From: Streptomyces sp. NBC_00448
Lineage (GTDB): Bacteria; Actinomycetota; Actinomycetes; Streptomycetales; Streptomycetaceae
Assembly: GCF_036014115.1 (NCBI RefSeq)
Contig: NZ_CP107913.1
Span: forward strand, 3,829,001 to 3,893,000
DNA: 64,000 bases
Reading direction: 5' to 3'
Both the position numbers and the translations under genes were made by a program. Below are positions 20,786 through 29,899 of this stretch, in pieces (the stretch's first letter is position 1; every line of letters starts with the position of its first letter). The notes below the pieces were generated by a model. It was not told the origin of the DNA and made no database searches. It saw nothing but the letters and a program-made list of their open reading frames with translations.

Positions 20786-21025
20786 CTCGGGTCTCCCCCA
20801 TCCCCCTGCGGCCCGACGGCCGCCGGTACCGGTCCCCAGTCCATACCGCGACCGGACCGGTCCCAACCGCGCCTGCGGGCGCAAGCACGCGCTCGCCGCG
20901 AAATTACCCGCTTCCCGGCGCCGAGCGCGTCCCTACCGGTGGAAACGTGCCACGGTCCCACGATCGGATCGCCCGGTGCGCCCGGTATCCCCGGAGCGCC
21001 CGGTGCGTTCCGGGCCGACACGCGA

Positions 21026-22774
21026 TCAGCCGTACGCCACCAGGTACTTCTGCCCGGTCTCGCCCGCGTAGACGGTCTTCGAGGCCAGGTAGAGGACGTT
21101 GTCGTGCCACACCATGTAGCGCTCGTCCCCGAAGGAGTCCAGCTTGTTGTACGCGTCGGACCCGAGCGTCGCGTAGGTGGTCATCGTGCCGTCGCCCGGA
21201 TCGAGGGTGACGAGCTTGCCCGGCTTGTCGTACGACGGCGCCTCGTACCCGAGCACCTTGCCGTCCTGGAAGCCGATGCCGGTGATGTCGTAGTTGTCGG
21301 TCGGCTTGGCGACCCACTTCTGCTTGCCGTCCGAGAGGTTGAAGGCCACGATGCCGCTGAGCACCTTGCCCTCGCCCGCGGTGTCGCCGGCCAGCGTCAG
21401 GTAGACGGTGTCCTTGTCGACCAGCACGTCGTGCACGGACTGCACCTCGATGCCGTCGTCGTCGATCCGGTACTTCTTGGTGCCCAGCGACACCCGCGAC
21501 TGCAACCGGCCGTCGACCAGCGACGCCACGTCGGTGTAGATCGTGTCCTGGGTGCCGAGCAGCACCACCACCGGGTCGGTGGAGACCACCGCCGTCACCC
21601 GCAGGCCCTCCGGCGCGGCCCAGGTCCACTTCGCGGCACCGGCCTTGGCGGGATCGACCACCTGCACCTTGTAGGAGGTGTCGTAACCGCAGTCGAGGAC
21701 GGCCACGAACTGCGCGCCGCCGGCGTACCCGTCGTCCCTGCAGTTGTCGCCGCTGTCGCCGTCGCCGGACTGCCACAACGTCTTCTGCGCGCTGAGCTGG
21801 TAGCCGGCCGAGCCCTCGCCCCAGGTGATGCCGACCGAGTCCCCGCTGACCGCCATCTCGGCGTCGCGGTAGCTCGGCGAGCTGTCGCCGCCGGGGAGTT
21901 GCGCGGTCCACAGCATCTTGCCCGAGGCCAGGTCGATCGCCATGATCTTGCCGCAGTCGGCGCCGTACTGGATCGCGGTCATGTCGTGGTACGCGTCGCG
22001 CGCCGCGGTGCAGTCCGAGCCGGCGGCCGCCGGGATCGCCCACGCCTGCGCGCCGGTGCCGATGTCGTACCCGACCACCTGGTTGATCTGGTTCTTCACC
22101 ACGTACTTGTCGGTGAACCAGACACCCAGCTCGTCCTTCAGGTTGTCCTTCTCCGCGACGGTGTCGGCGTCCTTGTCCCACTTGAAGTCCAGCTGGGACT
22201 TGTGCGCGGCGGTGCTCGGACCGCCGCTGGTGCCACCGGAGTTGGCCTGCGGCTTCGGATCGTCCTTGCCGCCGCCCTTGGTCGCGAAGTACACGCCGCC
22301 GCCGATCACCAGCACCGCGGCCACCACGGCCGCCACGATGATCACCAGCTTGTTCTTCGACCCGCCGCCACCGGGTATGCCCGGCTGTCCGTAGGGCGGT
22401 TGACCGCCGTAGGGGGGCTGCTGGCCGTACTGCGGGGCGGGCGCCTGCTGCGGGTAGCCGTACGGTCCGGCGGGCGGCGGCGTCTGGCCGTACTGCTGCT
22501 GGCCGTATCCGGGCTGCGCGTAGCCCTGCCCGGGTTGCGGCGGCTGCGGGCCGGGGTAGCCGTAGCCGGGCGCGGGCGCCGACGGGGGCTGCTGCGGCGG
22601 CTGTTGGGGCTGCTGCTGGGGGAACGCGGGCTGGGTCGGGGCCGCGTACGGGTTCTGGCCCGGGGGCGGCGGAGAGGCGTACGGGTTGTCCGGCTGCGAA
22701 GGGGGCGGCGGCACAGCTCCGCCGGCGCCACCGTACGGGGGCGGGTTTCCGGGGGGCGGGGGCGGCTGCGACAT
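21026..22774 (-). CDS. membrane-anchored PQQ-like beta-propeller protein
   Basis: A 582-residue protein. Residues 1-137 are Pro/Gln/Gly/Tyr-rich low complexity, predicted disordered and cytoplasmic; one transmembrane helix follows (KLVIIVAAVVAAVLVIGGGVYF). The extracellular part from about 200 to the end consists of PQQ/WD-type repeats, such as DIGTGAQAWAIP, DLASGKMLWTAQL and NLSDGKQKWVAKP, which should form a beta-propeller. Four or more cysteines (SDCTAAR, ADCGK, DNCRDD, LDCGYD) may form disulphides. Such Streptomyces proteins have no established function. Start ATG at 22774; the upstream gap of 168 bases holds its promoter region. Confidence 0.8.
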   Translation of the reverse strand: MSQPPPPPGNPPPYGGAGGAVPPPPSQPDNPYASPPPPGQNPYAAPTQPAFPQQQPQQPPQQPPSAPAPGYGYPGPQPPQPGQGYAQPGYGQQQYGQTPPPAGPYGYPQQAPAPQYGQQPPYGGQPPYGQPGIPGGGGSKNKLVIIVAAVVAAVLVIGGGVYFATKGGGKDDPKPQANSGGTSGGPSTAAHKSQLDFKWDKDADTVAEKDNLKDELGVWFTDKYVVKNQINQVVGYDIGTGAQAWAIPAAAGSDCTAARDAYHDMTAIQYGADCGKIMAIDLASGKMLWTAQLPGGDSSPSYRDAEMAVSGDSVGITWGEGSAGYQLSAQKTLWQSGDGDSGDNCRDDGYAGGAQFVAVLDCGYDTSYKVQVVDPAKAGAAKWTWAAPEGLRVTAVVSTDPVVVLLGTQDTIYTDVASLVDGRLQSRVSLGTKKYRIDDDGIEVQSVHDVLVDKDTVYLTLAGDTAGEGKVLSGIVAFNLSDGKQKWVAKPTDNYDITGIGFQDGKVLGYEAPSYDKPGKLVTLDPGDGTMTTYATLGSDAYNKLDSFGDERYMVWHDNVLYLASKTVYAGETGQKYLVAYG

Positions 22775-22942
22775 CAGCTGGTCCTTCTTCGGGCCGGGCG
22801 AATGGAGTTCGGGCGAGCGGAGACTCTTTCTATCACCCGCCCCACTTGACTCCCCGGGCCGCCGCTGTTCCGTTACCGGCCCGCTACACGTCCCCCACCA
22901 GCGCGCCCGCCGGTGCCCCCGGCACGCCGCCGCCGGGCCCCG

Positions 22943-24784
22943 CTACGCGTCCTCGGCCAGCTCCAGCCAGCGCGTCTCCAGGTCCTCGCGCTCCTCGCGC
23001 AGCGCGCGCAACTCCGCGTCGAGGGCGGCGACTTTCTCGAAGTCGGTGGCGTGCTCGGCGATCCTGGCGTGCAGTTCGCCCTCGCGCTCGCCGACCTTGT
23101 CCAACCGCCGCTCCACGCGCTGGAGTTCCTTCTTCGCGGCACGCGTGTCGCGGGCTCCGGCGCCGCCCGGGCCGGAGTTCGCGCCGTCGGCGGTCCGCTG
23201 GGCCGACTTCGCCGGCTTCTGGGCGGCGGAGGGCGGCGCGGCGGCAGCGACGAGCGCGTGCCTGCGCTCCAGGTACTCGTCCACGCCGCGCGGCAGCATC
23301 CGCAGGGTCCGGTCGCCGAGCAGCGCGAACACCCGGTCGGTGGTGCGCTCCAGGAAGTAGCGGTCGTGGCTGATCACCAGCATCGAGCCGGGCCAGCCGT
23401 CGAGCAGGTCCTCCAGCTGGGTCAGCGTCTCGATGTCGAGGTCGTTGGTCGGCTCGTCGAGGAAGAGGACGTTGGGCTCGTCCATCAGCAGCCGCAGGAT
23501 CTGCAGCCTGCGGCGCTCACCGCCGGACAGGTCGCCGACCGGTGTCCACTGCTTCTCCTTGCCGAAGCCGAACTTCTCGCAGAGCTGGCCCGCGGTCAGC
23601 TCCCGGCCCTTGCCGAGGTCGACCCGCTGCCGTACCGACTCCACGGCCTCCAGCACCCGCTGCGTGGGGGCGAGTTCGGCCACCTCCTGGGAGAGGTAGG
23701 CGAGTTTGACGGTCCGGCCCACCACGACCCGGCCGTGTGCGGGCTGCCGCTCCCCGTCGCTTGCGGCCGCCTCGCCCAGAGCCCGCAGCAGCGACGTCTT
23801 GCCGGCGCCGTTCACCCCGACCAGGCCGATCCGGTCGCCCGGGCCGAGCTGCCAGGTGATGTGCTCCAGCAGCGTCTTGGGGCCCGCGGTGATCGTCACG
23901 TCCTCCAGCTCGAACACGGTCTTGCCGAGCCGGGAGTTCGCGAACTTCATCAGCTCGGCGCTGTCGCGCGGCGGCGGCACGTCCTCGATCAGGGCGTTGG
24001 CCGCCTCGATCCGGAACCGCGGCTTGGAGGTGCGGGCCGGGGCGCCGCGGCGCAGCCACGCCAGCTCCTTGCGCATCAGGTTCTGCCGCTTGGCCTCCTC
24101 GGTGGCGGCGATCCGCTCCCGCTCGGCGCGCGCGAACACGTAGTCGCTGTAGCCGCCTTCGTACTCGTAGACGGTGCCGCGCTGCACGTCCCACATCCGC
24201 GTGCAGACCTGGTCCAGGAACCAGCGGTCGTGAGTGACGCAGACCAACGCGGCGCGGCGCGCGCGCAGATGGCCGGCCAGCCACGAGATGCCTTCCACGT
24301 CCAGGTGGTTGGTGGGCTCGTCGAGCACGATCAGGTCCTGCTCGCCGATCAGCAGCTTCGCCAGCGCGATACGGCGCCGCTCGCCGCCGGACAGCGGGCC
24401 GATCACGGTGTCCAGGCCACGGTCGAAGCCGGGCAGGTCCAGCGCCCCGAACAGCCCGGTCAGCACGTCCCTGATCCGCGCGTCCCCGGCCCAGTCGTGG
24501 TCCGGGCGGTCCCCGACGATCTCCTGCCGGACGGTCGCGGCCGGGTCCAGCGAGTCGCCCTGCGTCAGCACGCCCAACCGCAGGCCGCCCTGCTGCGTCA
24601 CGCGCCCCGCGTCCGGGTCCTCCAGCCGGGCCAGCATCCGCACCAGCGTCGTCTTCCCGTCGCCGTTCCGCCCGACCACCCCGATCCGGTCCCCCTCGGA
24701 CACCCCGAGCGACACCCCTTCGAGCAGCATGCGCGTCCCGTAGGTCTTGCTGACGCTTTCGACATTGACGAGGTTGACGGCCAC
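22943..24784 (-). CDS. ABC-F family ATPase (ribosome-associated)
   Basis: A 613-residue soluble protein with two ABC cassettes and no membrane segments. Cassette 1 has GRNGDGKTT, LSGGERRRIALAK and VLDEPTNHLD; cassette 2 has GVNGAGKTS, LSGGERRRLQILR and FLDEPTNDLD. The last 80 residues are a charged coiled coil (ELQRVERRLDKVGEREGELHARI). This layout is the ABC-F class, translation factors such as EttA/Uup and some resistance proteins. The C-terminal coiled coil resembles Uup, so a housekeeping role is more likely than drug resistance. The GTG start at 24784 fits the conserved N-terminus. Confidence 0.9.
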   Translation of the reverse strand: MAVNLVNVESVSKTYGTRMLLEGVSLGVSEGDRIGVVGRNGDGKTTLVRMLARLEDPDAGRVTQQGGLRLGVLTQGDSLDPAATVRQEIVGDRPDHDWAGDARIRDVLTGLFGALDLPGFDRGLDTVIGPLSGGERRRIALAKLLIGEQDLIVLDEPTNHLDVEGISWLAGHLRARRAALVCVTHDRWFLDQVCTRMWDVQRGTVYEYEGGYSDYVFARAERERIAATEEAKRQNLMRKELAWLRRGAPARTSKPRFRIEAANALIEDVPPPRDSAELMKFANSRLGKTVFELEDVTITAGPKTLLEHITWQLGPGDRIGLVGVNGAGKTSLLRALGEAAASDGERQPAHGRVVVGRTVKLAYLSQEVAELAPTQRVLEAVESVRQRVDLGKGRELTAGQLCEKFGFGKEKQWTPVGDLSGGERRRLQILRLLMDEPNVLFLDEPTNDLDIETLTQLEDLLDGWPGSMLVISHDRYFLERTTDRVFALLGDRTLRMLPRGVDEYLERRHALVAAAAPPSAAQKPAKSAQRTADGANSGPGGAGARDTRAAKKELQRVERRLDKVGEREGELHARIAEHATDFEKVAALDAELRALREEREDLETRWLELAEDA

Positions 24785-25041
24785 GGACGGCTCTCTCTTG
24801 GGGGACGGGGGTTGTCGTGGGGGACGGGTTCAAGGGTAAACGGGGCGGGGCGGCCGCCGGCGGCGGGGAGCGGAGGGAGGTGGGACGCCGGTGGGGCGGC
24901 GGGGTGAGGCGGCGGGCCGGGGGAGCGTCCGCGCCGCGGTGATGTGCGGGTGAGGCGGGCCCCCCGGGAGGGGTGGCGGGTGAGGTGACGGTCGGGGTGG
25001 CAGGCGGGTGGCAGATGGCGTGAGGACGGTGACGGGAGGGG

Positions 25042-25959
25042 TTACCGGTCGGCTTGCGGAAGGACGGTGGCTCCGGCGGCGGGTGCGACCGCGACCCTCG
25101 AACAATCGCCGAGCACGTCCGCGATCTTGGCGGCGCCCTCCTCCTCGGCGGCGAGGAAGGCGACGGTCGGCCCGGACCCGGAGACGATCCCGGCCAGCGC
25201 CCCCGCCCCGAGCCCCGCGGCAACGGTGTCAGCCAGGCTGGGACGCAGGGACAGCGCCGCTTCCTGGAGGTCGTTCACCAGCACCCGGGCCAGCGCGTGG
25301 GCGTCCCCGTCCGCCAGCGCGGCCACCAGCGCCGGGTCGGCCGCGGGCTCGGCCACCTCGCCCGCCAGGTCGCCCGCCCCGCTCTCCCGGCGGAGCCGGT
25401 CGCACTCGCGGTACACCTCGGGCGTGGACAGCCCGCCGTCGGCCAGCGCGAACACCCAGTGGAACGCACCGCTGACCTCCAGCGCGGTGAGCCGCTCCCC
25501 GCGCCCCACCCCGAGCGCGGCCCCGCCGAGCAGCGGGAACGGCACATCGCTGCCCAGCTCCCCGGCGATCCGCAGCAGTTCCGCCATCGGCGTGCCCAGT
25601 CCCCACAGCGCGTCGCACGCGAGCAGCGCGCCCGCCCCGTCGGCGCTGCCGCCCGCCATCCCCCCGGCCACCGGGATGTCCTTGGCGATGTGCAGGTGCA
25701 CGCGGGGCTCGATGCCGTGGTGCTCGGCGAGCGCGACCGCGGCCCGCGCGGCCAGGTTCGTACGGTCCAGCGGGATGCCGGCGACATCCCGCCCCTCCGC
25801 GGTGATCGTCAGCTCATCCGCGGACCTGGCCGTCACATGGTCGTACAATCCCACCGCGAGGAACACGTTCGCCAGGTCATGGAACCCGTCCGGCCGCCGC
25901 CCGCCGACAGCGAGCTGCACATTGACCTTGGCGGGCACACGTACGGTCACGGCGGTCAC
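25042..25959 (-). CDS. ispE: 4-diphosphocytidyl-2-C-methyl-D-erythritol kinase
   Basis: A 305-residue GHMP kinase of the MEP isoprenoid pathway, phosphorylating the 2-hydroxyl of CDP-methylerythritol. The N-terminal VRVPAKVNVQLAVGGRRPDGFHDL, the ATP loop IPVAGGMAGGSADGAGALL and the C-terminal GIVSGSGPTVAFL are all present. The GTG start has GAGGAG upstream. It lies directly downstream of rsmA, an arrangement common in actinobacteria, with an 81-base gap. Confidence 0.95.
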   Translation of the reverse strand: MTAVTVRVPAKVNVQLAVGGRRPDGFHDLANVFLAVGLYDHVTARSADELTITAEGRDVAGIPLDRTNLAARAAVALAEHHGIEPRVHLHIAKDIPVAGGMAGGSADGAGALLACDALWGLGTPMAELLRIAGELGSDVPFPLLGGAALGVGRGERLTALEVSGAFHWVFALADGGLSTPEVYRECDRLRRESGAGDLAGEVAEPAADPALVAALADGDAHALARVLVNDLQEAALSLRPSLADTVAAGLGAGALAGIVSGSGPTVAFLAAEEEGAAKIADVLGDCSRVAVAPAAGATVLPQADR

Positions 25960-26040
25960 GATCAGATTCTCCTCGGTTCGTACGACGTTCGTCTCTGCGT
26001 TCTTCCGGTTCGTCCGCCCGCCCCGCGGCCGGTGGGATCG

Positions 26041-26910
26041 TCACACCGGCCGGTGCTCGGCGATCGCCGCGAACTCCTCCACCGTCAGCGCCTCGCCCCG
26101 CGCCTGCGGCGACACCCCCGCGGCGACCAGCGCCGCCTCGGCGGCCGCCGCCGACCCGGCCCACCCGGCCAGCGCGGCCCGCAGCGTCTTGCGGCGCTGC
26201 GCGAACGCCGCGTCGACGGCCGCGAACACCTCGGCCCGGGTCGCCGTGGTCTTCGGCGGGTCGCGCCGCACCAGCGACACCAGGCCGGAGTCGACGTTCG
26301 GAGCGGGCCAGAAGACGTTGCGCCCGATCGAGCCCGCGCGCCGCACCCGCGCGTACCAGTTCGCCTTCACCGACGGCACCCCGTACACCTTGTTGCCGGG
26401 CGCCGCGGCCAGCCGGTCGGCCACCTCGGCCTGCACCATCACCAGGGTCCGCTCGATGGTCGGGAAGGTCGCGAGCATGTGCAGCAGCACCGGCACGGCC
26501 ACGTTGTAGGGGAGGTTCGCGACGAGCGCGGTCGGCGCCGGGCCGGGCAGTGCGGTCACCGCCATCGCGTCGCTGTGCACCAGCGCGAACCGGTCGGCCC
26601 GCTCCGGCAGCCGCGCGGCCACGGTCGCGGGCAGGGCCGCGGCGAGCACGTCGTCGATCTCGATCGCGGTGACCCGGTCCGCGGTCTCCAGCAGCGCCAG
26701 CGTCAGCGACCCGAGCCCCGGCCCGACCTCGGCTACCACGTCGTCCGGCCCGACCTCCGCGGTGCGCACGATCCGCCGTACGGTGTTCGCGTCGATCACG
26801 AAGTTCTGGCCGCGCTGCTTGGTCGGCCGCACCCCCAGCGCGGCGGCCAGCGCGCGCACGTCGGCCGGTCCGAGCAGGGCGCCGGGCGCGTCGGGGTCTG
26901 TCGTACTCAC
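26041..26910 (-). CDS. rsmA: 16S rRNA (adenine1518/1519-N6)-dimethyltransferase
   Basis: A 289-residue rRNA methyltransferase (KsgA) that dimethylates two adenines of the 3'-terminal hairpin of 16S r[13 protein letters not shown] opens the domain, then [10 protein letters not shown] (SAM motif I), and the catalytic NLPYN. The ORF can be extended upstream, but GTG at 26910 has a TAGCCT box seven bases before it and matches the family's usual beginning. Upstream on the same strand is the TatD gene; ispE follows. Confidence 0.95.
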   Translation of the reverse strand: MSTTDPDAPGALLGPADVRALAAALGVRPTKQRGQNFVIDANTVRRIVRTAEVGPDDVVAEVGPGLGSLTLALLETADRVTAIEIDDVLAAALPATVAARLPERADRFALVHSDAMAVTALPGPAPTALVANLPYNVAVPVLLHMLATFPTIERTLVMVQAEVADRLAAAPGNKVYGVPSVKANWYARVRRAGSIGRNVFWPAPNVDSGLVSLVRRDPPKTTATRAEVFAAVDAAFAQRRKTLRAALAGWAGSAAAAEAALVAAGVSPQARGEALTVEEFAAIAEHRPV

Positions 26911-26917
26911 ACCCGCA

Positions 26918-26923
26918 AGGCTA
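26918..26923 (-). promoter_or_regulatory. -10 box of leaderless promoter, rsmA
   Basis: TAGCCT on the minus strand ends seven bases before the GTG at 26910; no ribosome site precedes that start. Confidence 0.4.
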
Positions 26924-26957
26924 TCCGCCGCCCGCACCGGCTCCTACCAGCCGCCGG

Positions 26958-27842
26958 TCAGTACCCGAAGACCCGCGCCGTGTTCCGCGCCACCGCCGCC
27001 GCCAGGGTGTCCTCGTCCTCGCCCCTGGCCGCGGCCATCGCCCGCAGCGTCACCGGGATCAGGTAGGGCGCGTTGGGCCGCCCCCGGTGCGGCACCGGGG
27101 TGAGGAAGGGCGCGTCCGTCTCCACCAGCAGCCGGTCCAGCGGAGCGGCCGCCACCGCGTCCCGCAGGTTCTGCGCCGACTTGTAGCTGACGTTCCCGGC
27201 GAAGGACAGGTAGTAGCCGCGCTCGGCGCACAGCTTCGCCATGGCCGCGTCCCCGGAGAAGCAGTGGAAGAGCACGGTGTCGGGCGCGCCCTCCTCCAGC
27301 AGGATGCGCAGCACGTCCTCGTGCGCGTCCCGGTCGTGGATGACCAGCGCCTTGCCGTGCCGCTTGGCGATCGCGATGTGCCGCCGGAAGGAGTGCGCCT
27401 GGGCCTGCGCGCCGCCCGGCCCGGTGCGGAAGTAGTCGAGGCCGGTCTCCCCCACGCCCCGCACCTGCGGCAGCGCGGCCAGCGCGTCGATCTCGTCGAT
27501 CGCCGCCTCCAGCGCGGCCATCCCGCCCGGTTCCCGGTCGCCCTGGCGTGACCAGTGGTCGGGGTCGCCGTGCACGATCCTGGGCGCCTCGTTGGGGTGC
27601 AGCGCCACCGCCGCCCAGATCGCGTCGTATTCCGCCGCGGTCCGCGCCGCCCAGCGCGAGCCCTCCAGGTCGCAGCCGACCTGGATGAGGGTGTGCACCC
27701 CGACCGCCGCTGCCGCCGCCAGCGCCTCCTCGACCGTGCCGGACTGCATGTCCAGGTGGGTGTGCGAGTCGGCGACCGGGACGCGCAACGGCTGCGGGGC
27801 GGGTGCGGGCTCGGCGCTCTTCTTCGTCGGCTTCGTCGGCAT
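26958..27842 (-). CDS. TatD-family metal-dependent hydrolase (DNase-like)
   Basis: A 294-residue TIM-barrel metallohydrolase. DSHTHLD supplies the first metal ligands, GVGETGLDYFR the bridging Glu, VIHDRDAHEDVL and FHCFSGDAAMA further ligands, and VETDAPFLTP the catalytic Asp. TatD proteins are 3'-5' exonucleases or deoxyribonucleases linked to DNA repair. A basic, Pro-rich leader of about 25 residues precedes the domain. It is placed just before rsmA, as in many Streptomyces. Confidence 0.9.
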   Translation of the reverse strand: MPTKPTKKSAEPAPAPQPLRVPVADSHTHLDMQSGTVEEALAAAAAVGVHTLIQVGCDLEGSRWAARTAAEYDAIWAAVALHPNEAPRIVHGDPDHWSRQGDREPGGMAALEAAIDEIDALAALPQVRGVGETGLDYFRTGPGGAQAQAHSFRRHIAIAKRHGKALVIHDRDAHEDVLRILLEEGAPDTVLFHCFSGDAAMAKLCAERGYYLSFAGNVSYKSAQNLRDAVAAAPLDRLLVETDAPFLTPVPHRGRPNAPYLIPVTLRAMAAARGEDEDTLAAAVARNTARVFGY

Positions 27843-27849
27843 GGGTCCG

Positions 27850-27855
27850 ATCCTA
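27850..27855 (-). promoter_or_regulatory. -10 box of leaderless promoter, TatD gene
   Basis: TAGGAT on the minus strand, seven bases upstream of the ATG at 27842. It sits in a small palindrome (GATCCTAGGATC). Confidence 0.4.
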
Positions 27856-27949
27856 GGGATCGGCGCGACCGGGCCCGTCACGCGGCCGGCGGTCCCCCGC
27901 GGGGCCCGTCACCTGCCCGGTGGACCCGGGTGGGGTCCACCGGGTCCCG

Positions 27950-28375
27950 TCAGACCGCGGGTCCTGCGGGTGTGCCGGGTCCGCCGTGCCTGCGGTGCAG
28001 CAGCCCGAGCACCGACCAGTGGTGCGCGTGCGGCTCGGCGTGCGGCGGCCGCGGCGCGTGCCACCGCGACACCACCTCGTCGACCTGCCCGGAGCGCATG
28101 ATGCGCACCAGGTGGCCGCCGCAGTTCCCGCAGTTGGGACGGGTCAGCGGCGAGGGGACCGGGGTGCCGTCGGCCAGGTACGTGACATAGGGGCGACCCG
28201 AGGTGTCGACACGGTGCTCTATCTCGTACGCCTGCTCCCAGCCGTGCCCGCAGTTCATGCACGCGAAGGAGTACGCCTCCCTGACGTTGTACGCGGAAGC
28301 ACCGGGTGGCACCGGGTGTCCCGCACTCGTGCTCGCCCCCGTCGCCGTACGTCCGCTTCCGACGGTCTCGCTCAT
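27950..28375 (-). CDS. zinc-ribbon protein of unknown function
   Basis: A 141-residue soluble protein. FACMNCGHGWEQAYEIEH followed about 35 residues later by NCGNCGGHLV gives four cysteines in two CxxC pairs, typical of a zinc ribbon. The C-terminal 30 residues are His/Pro-rich (PPHAEPHAHHWSVLGLLHRRH), and the first 25 are disordered. Such proteins occur widely in Streptomyces without an assigned role; nucleic-acid or protein binding is possible. ATG at 28375 has AGGAGCTGCC just upstream. Confidence 0.75.
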   Translation of the reverse strand: MSETVGSGRTATGASTSAGHPVPPGASAYNVREAYSFACMNCGHGWEQAYEIEHRVDTSGRPYVTYLADGTPVPSPLTRPNCGNCGGHLVRIMRSGQVDEVVSRWHAPRPPHAEPHAHHWSVLGLLHRRHGGPGTPAGPAV

Positions 28376-28675
28376 GGCAGCTCCTGCGGCCCTACGGACG
28401 CCTTGTCCGACCGGGACTTCCCACCACCAGCGAACGCCCCGCCCGCCCCTCCCGCAGCACACCAGGGAGAGACTTGGGCCAGATTTGGGGCGTATGTGGG
28501 AGATCGGCGATATTGCTTTGCCCTGCACCACGTTTATGTCCGCCCTCGCGGGCGGGCCGAAGTTCGCGCCGGTCACGGCCGGAAGCGCGGGAACTGCGGG
28601 GGACGGAGGTGACGGCGCGGCACGGCAAGCGACGGCGGGGAGGCTTCCGGCCGCCTCACGCCTTCCGGGTGGTCC
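28376..28675. other. gene-free stretch between zinc-ribbon gene and rsmI
   Basis: Three hundred bases with only overlapping Arg/Pro-rich open frames and no ribosome sites. The region 28495-28540 is locally AT-richer and may hold the promoter of the zinc-ribbon gene. I see no terminator hairpin for rsmI. Confidence 0.35.
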
Positions 28676-29785
28676 TCACGCCTTCCCGTGCTTCGCCGCC
28701 ACCACCGCGTCGAACACGTCCCGCTTCGGCACCCCCGCCTCCACCGCGACCGCCGCGATCGCCTCCTTGCGCCGCTCCCCCGCCTCCTCCCGTACCGCCA
28801 CCCGCCGGGCCAGCTCCTCCGGTGCCACGTCCCCCGCCACCGGCGCCGGGGCGCCCTCAACCACCACGGTGATCTCGCCCCTCACCCGTTCGGCGGCCCA
28901 GCGCGCGAGCTCCTCCAGCGGGCCGCGCCGTACCTCCTCGTACGTCTTGGTCAGCTCCCGGCACACCGCCGCCCGCCGCTCGGCGCCGAACACCTCCGCC
29001 ATGGCGGCCAGGGTGTCGTCGATACGGTGCGGCGCCTCGAAGTACACGAGCGTGCGGCGGTCGGCCGCGACCTCCCTGAGCCGGGCCAGCCGCTCCCCCG
29101 GCTTGCGCGGCAGGAACCCCTCGAAGCAGAACCGGTCCACCGGCAGGCCCGACACCGCCAGCGCGGTCAGCACCGCCGACGGCCCCGGCACCGCCGTCAC
29201 CCGCACCCCGCGCTCCACCGCGGCGGCCACCAGACGGTAGCCCGGGTCGGACACCGACGGCATGCCCGCGTCCGTCACCAGCACCACCCGGGCGCCGCCC
29301 TGCAGCGCGTCGGCGAGTTCCCCGGTGCGGGCCGCCTCGTTCCCCTCGAAGTACGACACCACGCGCCCGGCCGGCTCCACGCCCAGCGCCTGTGTCAGCC
29401 GGCGCAGCCGCCTGGTGTCCTCGGCGGCCACCACGTCGGCCGCGGCCAGCTCGGCGGCCAGCCGCGGCGGCGCGTCCGCGACGTCCCCGATCGGCGTGCC
29501 CGCCAGCACGAGCAGGCCCTCTCCCGCGGGTACCGTCCGCACCGCGGACGGGTCGTATGCGAGGGGCGCGGGTGCGGTGCCGTTCGTCGCGACGTTCGCG
29601 GTGCCGTTCGCGGTGGCGTCACCGGTTTCGTCGGGCTCGGCGTCGTCCAGCTCGGCGTCGAGCGCGTCGCGGCCCGTGCCGTCGGCGACCGTGTCGTCGG
29701 CCACGTTCCGCTCCGCTTGCCGGGCCGCCTGCTGGGACGTGTGCCGGGCCGTGCGGTCGGACGGATCTTCGGATGAGCTGGTCAC
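28676..29785 (-). CDS. rsmI: 16S rRNA (cytidine1402-2'-O)-methyltransferase with long acidic leader
   Basis: The catalytic domain begins near residue 85 (GLLVLAGTPIGDVADAPPRL), continues with VVAAEDTRRLRRL, the SAM-binding VLVTDAGMPSVSDPGYRLV and VPGPSAVLTALAVSGLP, and ends in the usual helical region. RsmI methylates C1402 in the ribosomal P site. The first 85 residues are an Ala/Asp/Thr-rich, disordered leader not present in ordinary RsmI. The GTG at 29785 has TAGACT six bases upstream, supporting it, but a later start cannot be excluded. Divergent from the mannosyltransferase gene, as in many actinobacteria. Confidence 0.9.
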   Translation of the reverse strand: MTSSSEDPSDRTARHTSQQAARQAERNVADDTVADGTGRDALDAELDDAEPDETGDATANGTANVATNGTAPAPLAYDPSAVRTVPAGEGLLVLAGTPIGDVADAPPRLAAELAAADVVAAEDTRRLRRLTQALGVEPAGRVVSYFEGNEAARTGELADALQGGARVVLVTDAGMPSVSDPGYRLVAAAVERGVRVTAVPGPSAVLTALAVSGLPVDRFCFEGFLPRKPGERLARLREVAADRRTLVYFEAPHRIDDTLAAMAEVFGAERRAAVCRELTKTYEEVRRGPLEELARWAAERVRGEITVVVEGAPAPVAGDVAPEELARRVAVREEAGERRKEAIAAVAVEAGVPKRDVFDAVVAAKHGKA

Positions 29786-29791
29786 GGCTTG

Positions 29792-29797
29792 AGTCTA
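29792..29797 (-). promoter_or_regulatory. -10 box of leaderless promoter, rsmI
   Basis: TAGACT on the minus strand, six bases before the GTG at 29785; this supports the long N-terminal form of the protein. Confidence 0.4.
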
Positions 29798-29887
29798 GGC
29801 GCGGCCCGAGGGCCGGCTCCGCGCTCGGATTACCGGACAAAGCCGCCCCGGGTGCGGACAGCTCATCGCAATCTCAGACGCTTTCCC

Positions 29888-29893
29888 TACGAT
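29888..29893 (+). promoter_or_regulatory. -10 box of leaderless promoter, pmt
   Basis: TACGAT ends six bases before the GTG at 29900; no ribosome site is present. Confidence 0.45.
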
Positions 29894-29899
29894 GGGCCG

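Noticed and set aside
20078..22849. 923-residue plus-strand open frame
   Set aside because: Antisense of the regulator and the PQQ-propeller gene; no ribosome site or domain.
24785..25041. GGGCGGG/GGTGACG-rich stretch between ABC-F and ispE genes as a regulatory RNA
   Set aside because: Purine-rich low complexity without consistent stems or conserved motifs.
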